Positions 1-8,808 of a DNA stretch of 64,000 bases are shown here, piece by piece. The stretch comes from Nonomuraea polychroma (GTDB taxonomy: Bacteria > Actinomycetota > Actinomycetes > Streptosporangiales > Streptosporangiaceae): NCBI RefSeq assembly GCF_004011505.1, contig NZ_SAUN01000001.1, positions 744,001-808,000 on the forward strand. The letters are read 5' to 3'. How positions within the stretch are numbered: position 1 is the first letter of the stretch; each line of letters starts with the position of its first letter. Below the pieces are notes generated by a model, which was given only the letters and a program-made list of their open reading frames with translations, was not told where the DNA came from and did no database searches. The position numbers and the translations under genes are program-made.

Positions 1-230
1 GGTGCCGAAACGGCTGCTCAGGTCGCTGATCCACCTCGCCGAAGAGCACCTTGCCGGCGTTCGGGTCGATGTAGTCGCCACGGGCAATGTCGGCGCCCAT
101 GGCGGCGATCTTGCGCGCGGCCTCGGCCTCGGCCTCGGCCGTAGGCGGTCGAGCATTCCTTACCGTCGGGGTCCACCCAGACGGCGAGCCAGCGCTTGCC
201 CTTGCCGTACCACGACGCAGTCGCCGCCGG
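1..230 (-). pseudogene. Tyrosine-recombinase (phage integrase) N-terminal remnant
   Basis: Reading leftwards on the minus strand, one frame gives 'GKGKRWLAVWVDPDGKE', typical of the AP2-like arm-binding domain at the start of actinobacterial phage and ICE integrases. After a GGCCGA-repeat stretch near 135-150 the homology continues in a second frame as 'ARKIAAMGADIARGDYIDPN' and then 'AGKVLFGE', the classic continuation of the same domain. The gene is therefore frameshifted, and no start codon fits. Past the left edge nothing can be said, so the catalytic domain may or may not survive. It suggests that this end of the region once belonged to an integrated element. Confidence 0.7.
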
Positions 231-616
231 GCTCGCCCTGCTACATAAACGGATGGTTCTCACAATCGCTAGGGACTGAGCGTTGCACGGGAATCCTGGC
301 AGAGCCATCGACTGGACACACCCTTACTCTGGCGAGGGTCTTACCTGCGACATCATGCATATTTTCAATACATTTCGAGTACAGGGAGTAGTTATTTGGC
401 GCCCGACTTATCCCCGCTCCTCCGAGTTGATTTCTTCGTTCCAGTCTGTGATTGTTGATGGCTGCGACTAATGCCGCCTGATGGCGCGAACGTGCGGGCC
501 CATGGCACGGGCAGACGGGACTCAATGTACCGGCCGCAAGCCTTGACAAGGTATTGGAGTTCAATGAACGTTGCAGCGAATGTCGAAGGGGAACGGAACG
601 TGGAGTTTCCGACGCG

Positions 617-1927
617 GTGAGGAGTCAGCCCGAGGTGACGACTGCGACGACACCCGCCGGATGGATTCGGCGCAGTATTCTGGCCCACCAGCAGTTCCGC
701 GCTCTGTACATCGCCAACATCGTGAGTAAGTTCGGCACTCATGTCGGCTACGTCGCGCTGCCTGTGCTGGCCCAGGTTGTGCTGCACGCCGGCCCCGTTG
801 AGGTCGGCGTGCTCGCCGCTCTCAGCACGGTCTCGTTCCTGCTGATCGGTTTGCCTGCTGGGGTGTGGGTGGACCGGACTCGTAAGCGCGGCGTCCTTAT
901 CGCCGCCGACCTGACCAGGGCCGCGCTGATCGCCTCGATCCCTGCGGCCTGGGCGCTCGGAGCGCTCACGCTCGTCCAGCTCTACGCGGTCGCGCTGCTC
1001 GCCGGCATGGCGACGGTGTTCTTCGACATCGCGCACCTCAGTTACCTTCCGCACATTGTGGGGCGCGACCGTCTCACCTCGGCCAATGCGAGCCTGAGTG
1101 GGCTGGACGAGGCCGCCAAGGTGTCGGGGCGAGGACTCGGCGGGTTCGTGGTGCAACTGCTCGGGCCGCCGCTCGCGGTCCTCGTGGACGCCGGGAGCTT
1201 CCTCTGGTCGGCGCTGTTCGTCCGGCGGATTCGCGTGCGGGAGCCGGCGCCTGAGGCAGCCGCCCGCGGACCGCTCTGGCGAGATGTGGGCATGGGCTTG
1301 CGCTACGTGCTCACCAACCCGGTGCTGCGCCCGCTGGTGATCAAGGGGGCTGTGGCGAACTTCGCCGAGCAGATCTGCCTAGTCTCGTTCCTGGTGCTGT
1401 TCGTCGCCGAACTGCGTCTCCCGACCGGGACTCTCGGCGTGCTGTTGTCCGCCAGCGGAGTCGGCGCGTTCTGCGGGGCGCTGGCCGCGCCGACGATCGG
1501 CCGTCGCCTCGGGCTCGGCCGCGGTATCTGGCTGGTCGGGATGTGCACAGCCCCCTTCGCGCTGCTGACGGGCCTGATGGAACGCGGCCCGCTGCTGTGG
1601 GTGGGCGCCGCCGGATGGGTGATCGCGACCGTGACCTTCGGCGTGGAGAACGTGCTCGCAGTGAGCCTGCGGCAGTCGGTCACCTCCGACGGGATGCTCG
1701 GCCGGATGAACGCCGGCTTCCGATTCCTGTTCATGGGGTCGTTGTCGGCGGGCTCCATCGCAGGTGGGCTGATCGGCGCTTATGCCGGAGTGCGGACGGC
1801 CATCTGGATCGGTTCATCTGTGCTGGCCGTCGGTTGGCTGATCGCGTTCTTCTCTCCGCTACGTCGGCTCCGCCACATCGATGAACTCACCGGCTCCGGC
1901 GGAGGACGCGTTGACCCGACCCGATGA
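617..1927 (+). CDS. MFS transporter (MFS_3/EntS-like exporter)
   Basis: This is a 12-helix major facilitator protein of about 436 residues, of the EntS/macrolide-efflux type that usually exports small molecules. After a short polar N terminus it shows 'FRALYIANIVSKFGTHVGY', then the loop-2 motif 'GLPAGVWVDRTRKR' typical of MFS, then 'SLSGLDEAAKVSGRGLGG' and repeated hydrophobic helices to the C terminus. The frame is open from a TTG at 554, but the GTG at 617, about 10 bases after a GGAG, begins closer to the conserved start. It sits next to, and convergent with, the RiPP-like operon, so it may export that product, although no shared promoter proves this. The true substrate cannot be read from the sequence. 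Confidence 0.85.
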   Translation: MRSQPEVTTATTPAGWIRRSILAHQQFRALYIANIVSKFGTHVGYVALPVLAQVVLHAGPVEVGVLAALSTVSFLLIGLPAGVWVDRTRKRGVLIAADLTRAALIASIPAAWALGALTLVQLYAVALLAGMATVFFDIAHLSYLPHIVGRDRLTSANASLSGLDEAAKVSGRGLGGFVVQLLGPPLAVLVDAGSFLWSALFVRRIRVREPAPEAAARGPLWRDVGMGLRYVLTNPVLRPLVIKGAVANFAEQICLVSFLVLFVAELRLPTGTLGVLLSASGVGAFCGALAAPTIGRRLGLGRGIWLVGMCTAPFALLTGLMERGPLLWVGAAGWVIATVTFGVENVLAVSLRQSVTSDGMLGRMNAGFRFLFMGSLSAGSIAGGLIGAYAGVRTAIWIGSSVLAVGWLIAFFSPLRRLRHIDELTGSGGGRVDPTR

Positions 1928-2085
1928 CCTGGGGCCGTATCGAGCAGTGCCTGGCGGATCTGTCGATGCTGCAGATGGTGGCGCTGGCTCTGGGGGGTCG
2001 TCCCGGTGCCCGTCATGCCGCCTGCCTGGCGTGCGCGGTGGGCAGTTCGACTCTGCACCATTGTCGTCAGCAGCCGTCAACGTGA
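1924..2085 (+). pseudogene. ISL3-family transposase fragment
   Basis: The 53-codon frame overlaps the stop of the MFS gene by 4 bases. It contains 'MVALALGGRPGARHAACLA' followed by 'CAVGSSTL', which matches the helix-turn-helix segment ('ALGGRPGARLA..L....SRSTLLR') that precedes the DDE domain in actinobacterial ISL3 transposases. The catalytic domain is absent: after 'TLHHCRQQ' the frame stops. It is a short relic of an insertion at the end of the MFS gene. No terminal inverted repeats were recognised. Confidence 0.6.
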
Positions 2086-2137
2086 TCGTCCGAAAGGTGG
2101 GGGCCTGAGCCACTTCCGTATGGCCATGGACATTCGG

Positions 2138-2998
2138 TCAGGTGAGGAGTGGTAGGACGGTCGCGAATGTATCCAGCGCCGCCTCCTGGACGGTGAAGTA
2201 ACTGAAGCCGAACTTCTTGTGGCGCGTGAGCACCTGCTGAGCGATCTCCTCGGGGCTGCCGATCAGGACGGCAGGCAATTCGTCGATCTGGTCCGGACTC
2301 ATCGTCCCTTTCAGGAAGCGTGAGTAGTCTTCCAGTGCCGCCGGCCGATTGTCCGTCACCTGGGTACGCAGCACGATGATGTTGCGCCGCACGTCATCTC
2401 GACCGAGCCTGCCTAGTTCGGCATCGACCAGCGCGACTCGCTCGTTCACCTCCTCTGCGGTCAGATACGCCATTCCCCAGCCCTGCGGGTCGAACGCGGT
2501 GCCGGAGAACGACACGATGTCGGCGTGCCGGGCCGCCATCCGCAGCACCCGGTCACCACTGCCGCCGATGAGAAGAGGCGGCCTGTCGGTCCGGTGGTGG
2601 TACGCGCGACCCAGTTCGGCTACCGTCTCGGCAAGTCGGTCGACGCGCTTGGCCGCCGACTCGAACGGAATGCCTGTCTGGTCGAACTCACGCCTTGCCC
2701 AGCCGGCGCCGAGCCCTATTTCAAGTCGGCCGTCAGTGAGTTGGCCGCTCGTTACGACGTCCCTCACGAACAACACCGGGTTGTAGAAGGAGGCGTTGCT
2801 GACATAGGTGCCGACCCGGATGTTCGTCGTCGCTTCTGCGGCAAGGACGCACGCCGGTAAAGGCGCCGGCATGCTGAGGTGGTCGGGTACCGTAATCACG
2901 TGATAGCCGAGATCCTCGGCGCGCCGGCATTTGTCGGCCCAGGACGCTCTGTCCTCAAGTGTCGTCAGGCTCACGCCGAATCGCAGATCCGCTGTCAT
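2138..2998 (-). CDS. LLM-class F420-dependent oxidoreductase (TIGR03621-like)
   Basis: This 286-residue luciferase-like TIM-barrel protein resembles the actinobacterial MSMEG_2516/TIGR03621 group, whose members use F420 or flavin for hydride transfer. Visible marks are 'FGVSLTTLEDRASWADKCRR', 'AEDLGYHVITVPDHL', the central 'GRLEIGLGAGWARREFDQTG' segment and 'PPLLIGGSGDRVL'. The frame is open further upstream, but the ATG at 2998 starts directly before the conserved first strand. It lies 58 bases downstream of the transketolase C-subunit gene, same strand, as the last gene of the YcaO/TfuA operon. A reductive or oxidative tailoring step is the natural guess; the substrate is unknown. Confidence 0.85.
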   Translation of the reverse strand: MTADLRFGVSLTTLEDRASWADKCRRAEDLGYHVITVPDHLSMPAPLPACVLAAEATTNIRVGTYVSNASFYNPVLFVRDVVTSGQLTDGRLEIGLGAGWARREFDQTGIPFESAAKRVDRLAETVAELGRAYHHRTDRPPLLIGGSGDRVLRMAARHADIVSFSGTAFDPQGWGMAYLTAEEVNERVALVDAELGRLGRDDVRRNIIVLRTQVTDNRPAALEDYSRFLKGTMSPDQIDELPAVLIGSPEEIAQQVLTRHKKFGFSYFTVQEAALDTFATVLPLLT

Positions 2999-3056
2999 AC
3001 CGTCCTGGCCTCTGTCGCGCGTTACTGTCGCGAATGCCGCTGCTTGTCCTCGCCAT

Positions 3057-3965
3057 TTACTGTTCGTTGATGAAGAAGCTGATTGACCGGCGGAGCCCGG
3101 CGGCGTCCAGCCCGTGAGCGATCGCATGCTGAGCGGGAGTGCCGTAATACCGCAGTTCCTCCCTGGCGACGCCTAGCGGAAGAAGCCTGACCGGCTTGCC
3201 GCTCAGGCTGCGCAGGACTTCTGTGCTGGAGGTTCCTTCCAGCATCGGCTCGACGAGGACGACTCGGGGCACTGCCTGACCGGCGACCGACTGCCGGAGC
3301 GTGTCCCCGTCGAACGGCCGTACCGTTGCCGCGTACAGGACGTTGACGTCCAGGTCCGCGGTCGCCTCCAGCACCGCGTCGCACAGCGGCCCGACCGCTA
3401 TGACCGTCGCCTGCGTCCCGGTACGCAGCATGGTGAGGCGGTCGTTGCCTGGCGTGGCGTACGGCTGCCTGTTGCTCTGGTTCGACAACCTGATGTAGAT
3501 GAGGTCGTCGCGGGCGGCGGCGTCCCGGAGCATGACCTCGGCCTCGTCGGCGTGGCCGGGGACGTGGATGGTCCAGTCAGGCAGCGTGCTCAGGAGCGCG
3601 ACATCGCCAGGCGACTGATGGGTACGCCCGCCGCTCGCGATGTCGTAAGACGCGCCCGCGCTCACGAGGACCGCCCCAACGCCCTGATGGTTCAGGTCGA
3701 GCTTGATCTGTTCGAAGGGGCGCTCGATCAGGAACGGGGCGAAGCTGTGCGCGATGGGACGCATTCCGACAAGCGATATCCCGCCCGTCATGCTGATCAG
3801 CAGCTGCTCGCGAATCCCGACATTGATGACCCTCGCCGGATGCCGTTTCCTGGCGTGGCTGAACATCTCGGTGCTCAGGTCGGCGGTGAGTACGGCCAGG
3901 TTGCCGTTCGTGTCCAGCAGCTCGCTGGTCACGTCGACGAAGCGCTGGCGCATCGTTCCAGCCAT
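3057..3965 (-). CDS. Transketolase C-terminal subunit (pyrimidine-binding plus C domain)
   Basis: This 302-residue protein is the second half of a split transketolase. The N-terminal part matches the pyrimidine-binding domain: 'VLTADLSTEMFSHARKRHP' is followed by 'INVGIREQ', in which the Glu activates the thiamin ring in this family. The C-terminal half carries the transketolase C domain ('RTGTQATVIAVGPLCDAVLEA', 'VVLVEPMLEGTSSTEVLR'). It overlaps the end of the N-subunit gene by one base, so the two are surely co-translated. Split transketolases occur in sugar metabolism and also in secondary-metabolite clusters, where they move two-carbon ketol units. Its place in a peptide-modifying operon suggests the second kind, by inference. 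Confidence 0.85.
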   Translation of the reverse strand: MAGTMRQRFVDVTSELLDTNGNLAVLTADLSTEMFSHARKRHPARVINVGIREQLLISMTGGISLVGMRPIAHSFAPFLIERPFEQIKLDLNHQGVGAVLVSAGASYDIASGGRTHQSPGDVALLSTLPDWTIHVPGHADEAEVMLRDAAARDDLIYIRLSNQSNRQPYATPGNDRLTMLRTGTQATVIAVGPLCDAVLEATADLDVNVLYAATVRPFDGDTLRQSVAGQAVPRVVLVEPMLEGTSSTEVLRSLSGKPVRLLPLGVAREELRYYGTPAQHAIAHGLDAAGLRRSISFFINEQ

Positions 3966-4705
3966 CAGGGACGAACCTCCCTGCTGCCGGCCGCGCCGAC
4001 ATCGGCGACGACGACTCTCGGCCGCCCTCTGTGCTCTTCACGGTAGGCGGCCTCCAATGCCTGGTGGTCACGGCCGTCCACTCTCGCGCAGGACCAGCCT
4101 TCGACCCGGAACCGCTCTTCCACGCCACCAGGCCAGCCCTGGGTCGCCGAGTGGTTGTCGATCAGGACGACGTGCAGCGCTTCGAGCCGAGCCCGCCCGG
4201 CGTAGGCGATGGCCTCCGCGTTGGATCCCTCATCGAGTTCCCCGTCACCGATGAGCACCCAGATGCGACCCGCTCGTCCGAGTGCCCGCAAACCCACCGC
4301 GGAGCCCACGGCCAGCGGGAGGCCGTGTCCCAGCGATCCGCTGGATATGTCGACGCCAGGAACCTTGATGCGGTCCGGATGATGGCCGAGCATCGAGTGA
4401 AAGGCGCCGAACCGATAGAGCTCGGCGGGATCGATGAGCCCCTTGACGGCCAGGATCGCGTAGTAGGCCATCGGCCCGTGTCCCTTGGACAGGTAGAAGC
4501 GGTCGCGCTCATTCCCCGCATGAAGGACCCGATCGTAGAGCACCCAGAGGGCATCCGTTGTGGACTCCGCAGCCGCGGCGTGCTTGGCGTCGCCCCGGAC
4601 AATGGCCATCAGCTCGCGGACCCGCGCGATGCCGTCCAACGCGCGTTCCGGGGTCGCGGTGCCTGCCCCGCTGACTTCACTCGGAGCGGTTGCCTGAGCC
4701 GCCAT
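3965..4705 (-). CDS. Transketolase N-terminal subunit (thiamin diphosphate-binding)
   Basis: This 246-residue protein is the thiamin-diphosphate-binding half of a split transketolase. It shows 'DRFYLSKGHGPMAYYAILA', the substrate-channel segment 'GSLGHGLPLAVGSAVGLR', and the metal/ThDP motif 'GDGELDEGSNAEAI' ending at 'IDNHSATQG'. The ATG at 4705 follows GAGGAG with 6 bases of spacing; an adjacent ATG at 4708 and a GTG at 4750 are in frame but less well placed. The C-subunit gene follows immediately. A small ORF fills the gap back to tfuA, so the operon appears continuous. Confidence 0.87.
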   Translation of the reverse strand: MAAQATAPSEVSGAGTATPERALDGIARVRELMAIVRGDAKHAAAAESTTDALWVLYDRVLHAGNERDRFYLSKGHGPMAYYAILAVKGLIDPAELYRFGAFHSMLGHHPDRIKVPGVDISSGSLGHGLPLAVGSAVGLRALGRAGRIWVLIGDGELDEGSNAEAIAYAGRARLEALHVVLIDNHSATQGWPGGVEERFRVEGWSCARVDGRDHQALEAAYREEHRGRPRVVVADVGAAGSREVRP

Positions 4706-4839
4706 CATGCGCTCCTCGACGTGCAGGGGCGGCTTCCACCACGTCTCCACGCCCGGATCCGTGCCTCTTGTCGCCTGCGGTCGCGGGCGTTCCGAGCGGC
4801 TCGCCCTGCTGGCCGGACATGAAAATGCGCTGGGCTCAT
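4705..4839 (-). CDS. Small Arg-rich ORF between tfuA and the transketolase pair
   Basis: A 44-codon frame starts at ATG 4839, overlapping the tfuA stop as ATGA, and its TGA lies inside the ATGATG start of the transketolase gene. It follows a purine-rich ribosome-binding stretch (AAGGAAGGGAG). The peptide is strongly basic, with about 14 arginines, and ends in '...GGSRPCTSRSA'. Only about 60% of its third positions are G/C, below the level of its neighbours, so it may be just a translational bridge or an accident. A second small substrate peptide cannot be excluded. Confidence 0.3.
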   Translation of the reverse strand: MSPAHFHVRPAGRAARNARDRRRQEARIRAWRRGGSRPCTSRSA

Positions 4840-5534
4840 CTTCTCCCTTCCTTCTGTCCCGTCGCGCTTCTGGTCAAAGCACGCAGGGCCTCGATGCCGT
4901 CCAGTCGCTTGCGGTCCCACCTGTCGCGGTTGCCGTCGGCCAGCTCCGGCTCAAGAGCGTGGGCTCCACCGCCGAGGCGGCTCCGCCATGCCGACGCGAG
5001 TCGCGATGGCCGCCGTTCACGGAAGTTGATCTCGGCCGCCGCCAGCAGCGCCGAGGCGCCGCAGTGCGGGGTCAGCTCTCCCGTCCTGACCTTCTCCGCG
5101 ATCAACCAGCGGACGTTCACCAGCGGAATCGTGGCCGGCTCGAAATTCTCCGGGTCGAACATGAGAGCCACCTCGGCGTCGGCGTCGATCTCCCCGGACA
5201 GGTACCGCTCGTACACCCAGCCGCTGCCGGTCATGCCGAGCGTCCTGCACTCCACGGCCCTCAGCACGCCCATGGAGGAGGCCCCGTGTACGGGCATTCC
5301 CGCCGCCAGCACGGCACGGATCTCGGCGATGCTGACGGCGAAGTTCTGGCCGAACTCCCCGTCGAGCAGCAGGACGGCGGCCGCGTGGCCCGTGTCGCAC
5401 AAGGCGACGAGGTCGCCACGGCACGCCGGCGGGCGTACGTCGAGCTGGACGCCGCCGGCCTGCGCCTGGTCCCGGAGAGCGTCGATGTCGGCCGGGCGCA
5501 AGGATGGGCCGACGAAGACGGTGATGGTCGTCAC
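4836..5534 (-). CDS. tfuA: TfuA-like protein, partner of YcaO
   Basis: This 232-residue protein has the TfuA core. It begins 'TITVFVGPSL' and shows the family block 'GMPVHGASSMGVLRAVECR' (about residues 79-97), then 'YERYLSGEIDADAEVALMF'. TfuA proteins accompany a subset of YcaO enzymes and are needed for peptide-backbone thioamidation, as in methyl-coenzyme M reductase and thioviridamide-type peptides, probably by delivering sulfide. Its start overlaps the ycaO stop by 4 bases, so the pair should be made together. This pairing is the main reason to predict thioamide rather than azoline chemistry. Confidence 0.88.
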   Translation of the reverse strand: MTTITVFVGPSLRPADIDALRDQAQAGGVQLDVRPPACRGDLVALCDTGHAAAVLLLDGEFGQNFAVSIAEIRAVLAAGMPVHGASSMGVLRAVECRTLGMTGSGWVYERYLSGEIDADAEVALMFDPENFEPATIPLVNVRWLIAEKVRTGELTPHCGASALLAAAEINFRERRPSRLASAWRSRLGGGAHALEPELADGNRDRWDRKRLDGIEALRALTRSATGQKEGRR

Positions 5535-6826
5535 CGGTTGTCTCCCAGCGATCCGGCGGCGGCCAGTTCCCGTATTCTCGCACTCAGGCGGGGACCGAGC
5601 CGCTTCTGGTCCTCGTGATACACCTCCAAGCCCGGAACGATCACCTTCGTCACCGAGAACGGGAAGCCGCCGGGGGCCAGCTCCGTGACCAGGATCGTGC
5701 CGATGCCGACGTTGAGCAGGCCGGCCAACGCCAGGTCGAGATCACCGCTGACAGTTCCTGTCGTACGAGACGGGATGTCAGCGAAGTTGATCTCCTCACG
5801 GCCCACCGCCCACGCGTGGTACATCTCTTTCAGCCCGTCGTAGGAGGTGTGCCTCCGGTAGGCCTGGCGGTCGAAGTCCTCCCGTGCTCCGGCGATGATG
5901 TTGACCCTGGACTGCGCCGCCTCGGTGAGTGCCCGGACCGAGGCGATCTCAGGGTCCAGGTGGCAGCCGACGCCCCCGTTGAAGAGCATCCCGTCCTGGT
6001 CGTGGACGTCTTCCGTCGTGACCTGGATCGTGGGCACCCCGATCTCCGTCAGGTAGAGGTACATCTGAACCTCGATGCCCGCCCGTTCGAGCATCGCGAA
6101 CAACCGGGCCGGCTCGTCGGGCAGCGACTCGGGACGGATTCGGTAGCCCTGGCGGAGCGACTCCCCGAAGGCCGTGCAGTCATGCTCGATCACCTCCAGC
6201 AGCCCGTGCAGGAATGCTTCCTGGGCGGTGTTGCCCACGGCGAGGCCGATCGTGTTGGAGCTGAACATGCCGTGTTCACGGGGATAGGGGGTGAAGACGG
6301 ACAGCGCGGGCACGAGGGTCTTTGTGTCGCTCGCGAGCTCATGGGCAGGCCACCAGCCCATCGGAGCGTCTTCGGCCCACGTGTGGTCCCGGCGGAGGAT
6401 GAGGCGCCTCGGGTCGAGCACCGGAGTGCCGCTTTCGAGCAGTTCCCGGTAGGAGGCGTTGACCACCGCGTCCTCGTACAACTCGCACCATGTCCGCTCG
6501 ATCGCCTCCATGATGGCGGAGACGCGGGCGACCTCCCTGGTCGAGCCCTTGCCGCTCGTGACGGTGTTCAGCCCGGGCGCTGCCGCCGGACGCATGCTGT
6601 GGTAAACGGGGATGCCCACGGTGTCCAGGTCGGTCACGTCGGCTATCCGGGTGATGCCGCAGCGGTCGAGGCACTCCCGTGCGATGGCCTCCGTCTCCCG
6701 AAGGGACCGGGTGCGGAGGGCGGTCGTGGTGACCTGGCCATCCAAGGAAGGTGACGTGATCCAGTAGTCGCGGGAGTCCCGGCTCGCCGCGGTCCGGCTG
6801 CCCGCGGTCATGCTCGCCGTCGTCAC
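5531..6826 (-). CDS. ycaO: YcaO-domain ATP-dependent cyclodehydratase/thioamidase
   Basis: This 431-residue YcaO enzyme activates a peptide amide with ATP so that a nucleophile can attack it. ATP/Mg-binding hallmarks are visible: 'NTVTSGKGSTREVARVSAIM' runs into 'EAIERTWCELYED' (residues 87-119), and 'GLAVGNTAQEAFLHGLLEVI' is followed by 'EHDC'. The C terminus is 'GSLGDNR', without the PxPxP tail of azoline-forming YcaOs that work with E1-like partners, and no such partner is encoded here. The adjacent tfuA indicates the thioamide-forming class. Starts of both ycaO and tfuA overlap the preceding stops by 4 bases. Homology is clear; the exact reaction is inferred. Confidence 0.9.
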   Translation of the reverse strand: MTTASMTAGSRTAASRDSRDYWITSPSLDGQVTTTALRTRSLRETEAIARECLDRCGITRIADVTDLDTVGIPVYHSMRPAAAPGLNTVTSGKGSTREVARVSAIMEAIERTWCELYEDAVVNASYRELLESGTPVLDPRRLILRRDHTWAEDAPMGWWPAHELASDTKTLVPALSVFTPYPREHGMFSSNTIGLAVGNTAQEAFLHGLLEVIEHDCTAFGESLRQGYRIRPESLPDEPARLFAMLERAGIEVQMYLYLTEIGVPTIQVTTEDVHDQDGMLFNGGVGCHLDPEIASVRALTEAAQSRVNIIAGAREDFDRQAYRRHTSYDGLKEMYHAWAVGREEINFADIPSRTTGTVSGDLDLALAGLLNVGIGTILVTELAPGGFPFSVTKVIVPGLEVYHEDQKRLGPRLSARIRELAAAGSLGDNR

Positions 6827-8808
6827 TGTGGCTCCTTCAACGTCTCGGCACAGGCGTTACGGACCCAGCGGAACCAGGCCAGCACATTCCCGGTCCGCCT
6901 GATGGAGTGACCCTCATCGGGCATGATCATGAGCCGGGCGTCAACGCCGCCTGCCGTGAGCTCGCGGTGGATGCCGAGCGCCTCGTAGACGGGCACGTGC
7001 CCGTCCCGGACGCCGTGGGACAGCAGCACTCTCGTACTCCTGCCGACTCCGGACAGGCCGGCGGTGGCCCGGGCGTAGGCCGGGTCGCCAGGCGGGCCGT
7101 ACTCGCGGAGCCAGTGCCAGTGCAGGTCGCAGGTACGGGCGACGGCGGCGCTGTCGACCCACCCGGCGTGACTGGCGACCAGCCTGACCTCCGGCATCAT
7201 CGTGGCCAGCGCGATGGACAGCCACCCGCCGAGGCTGGCGCCCATCACGGCGACCCTGGTCCCGTCCAGCACGGGGTCGGCGGCGATGACGCCCCGCACC
7301 TGCTGGACGGCTACCCGCGCGATCTCGGTGAGCCACTGGCCCCAGCCACGGCTCACCGCGTCACGGCCGTAGCCGGCGGACATCGGCGGGTCGATCATCA
7401 GCACCGCATAGCCCTCGGCCACCCACGGCCACGGGTTCCACCGCCACGACCAGTCCGTCCAGCTCACCACAGGGCCGCCGTGACACCAGACGAGCACCGG
7501 CAGCGGGCTCACCGGCTCGTCCGGCGGCAGGCAGAGCCAGCCGCTCCAGGACGAGCCGTCGGGTGCCGTGAAGGCGCGGCGGACGAGCCGTCCTTCCAGG
7601 AAGTCCTGCATCGCCGGCGCGTACCCGGTCACCGACACGGGGCCGTCACCGAGCGGCAGGGCCACCACCTCCGGGGGCCGGGAGATCGCCGAGGTGACCA
7701 CGAGGGCCTCGTCGCCGGCGACCGTCACCGCGCTGACCGACCCGGTGACCTCCAACGGCGCCGAGACCCGCCCGTCCAGGTGAACCCGACGCAGCAGCCT
7801 GCGGCCATCGTGCTCTCCCAAGCACAGCACCGTGCGGTCGCCGTGCCAGGCATGCGGGACCAGCCAGTCGTCGTGATCGGCCGTCCTGACCCGTTGCTCA
7901 TCGCCGGCCACGAATACCACGCACTGATGAGGGGCCTGGCGGGGCGTCGCCACACGCTCACCGGTACAAGCGAACCAGGCACCGTCAGGCGATGCGACGG
8001 CGGCCCTCAGGTCGATGTCGTCCACCCAGACATGCCGCCCGGCTCCCGGCTCGGCGACGGGGAACACATAGAGCCCGAAGCGCCGGTGCCCGTCGGGGAT
8101 GAAGCGGACCACGCCGGCCGCGCACCGCCGACCATCAGGAGTGACGGCGACCTGGCCGGTGAACCCGGTGTCGCCGGGGAGGGAGATGTCCAGCAGACAC
8201 GCCTCGGGGGCGGCGTCGTGGTCGTCGAGCCGTACGCGCGCCAGCCGCAGGACGGACCCGTCCACCCGGTGGCCGAGCAGCGGCCACACGTCCCCGGCGG
8301 GGAAGGCCGCGCTCTCACCAGTGGTTCGCCACCTGCGGGCTTCCTCGTCATCAGCCGCCAGGGAGCGCGCCCCGGGGCCGGCCCACAAGGCAGCGACCAC
8401 GACGTTCTCTCCTGCCGCGAACGAGACAACGCCTCGGCCGGTCTCCAGGACCAGGCTGGAGACACCGTCGCGGACCTGCCAGATCACTTGGCGGTCAGTG
8501 GCGTCGGGAGCGGTCCCGAGGTACAGGTACGTCTCATCGTCCCGGACGCAGACCGCGCCGGCGTAACCGTCCGCTCGCGCCAGCTCCCACCGGCCGTCCG
8601 TGTCGATGGAGTAGTTCAGTACGAAAGGCACGGGCACTGGCCGGTCTGGCCTCGGCACCTCTGCTTCCACGAGGATGTGCCGCCCGCACCGGTGCGCGGC
8701 GCGCACGCGCCGCTGCGCCAGGATGGACTCCAGCACCTGTTCGCCGGGCGTGGCCTCACCTGGGGACACCTCGGGCAGGCGGGTGCCCTCCAGAGTCGCC
8801 TCCTTCAT
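6823..8808 (-). CDS. Prolyl-oligopeptidase family (S9) serine peptidase
   Basis: This 661-residue peptidase has a beta-propeller-like N-terminal half and a C-terminal alpha/beta-hydrolase domain. The nucleophile lies in 'VAVMGASLGGW' (Ser 525), the acid in 'SHGVRDGHVP' (Asp 602) and the base in 'MPDEGHSIRR' (His 634). No signal peptide is seen, so it is cytoplasmic. The chosen ATG at 8808 overlaps the stop of the JmjC-like gene as ATGA; the frame is open to 8868 but that would overlap more. In peptide clusters S9 enzymes often remove the leader or trim the product, which is its likely job here. Confidence 0.88.
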   Translation of the reverse strand: MKEATLEGTRLPEVSPGEATPGEQVLESILAQRRVRAAHRCGRHILVEAEVPRPDRPVPVPFVLNYSIDTDGRWELARADGYAGAVCVRDDETYLYLGTAPDATDRQVIWQVRDGVSSLVLETGRGVVSFAAGENVVVAALWAGPGARSLAADDEEARRWRTTGESAAFPAGDVWPLLGHRVDGSVLRLARVRLDDHDAAPEACLLDISLPGDTGFTGQVAVTPDGRRCAAGVVRFIPDGHRRFGLYVFPVAEPGAGRHVWVDDIDLRAAVASPDGAWFACTGERVATPRQAPHQCVVFVAGDEQRVRTADHDDWLVPHAWHGDRTVLCLGEHDGRRLLRRVHLDGRVSAPLEVTGSVSAVTVAGDEALVVTSAISRPPEVVALPLGDGPVSVTGYAPAMQDFLEGRLVRRAFTAPDGSSWSGWLCLPPDEPVSPLPVLVWCHGGPVVSWTDWSWRWNPWPWVAEGYAVLMIDPPMSAGYGRDAVSRGWGQWLTEIARVAVQQVRGVIAADPVLDGTRVAVMGASLGGWLSIALATMMPEVRLVASHAGWVDSAAVARTCDLHWHWLREYGPPGDPAYARATAGLSGVGRSTRVLLSHGVRDGHVPVYEALGIHRELTAGGVDARLMIMPDEGHSIRRTGNVLAWFRWVRNACAETLKEPQ

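Noticed and set aside
2138..3127. Upstream-extended start for the LLM oxidoreductase at 3127
   Set aside because: The extra 43 residues overlap the transketolase gene and do not resemble the family; ATG 2998 fits.
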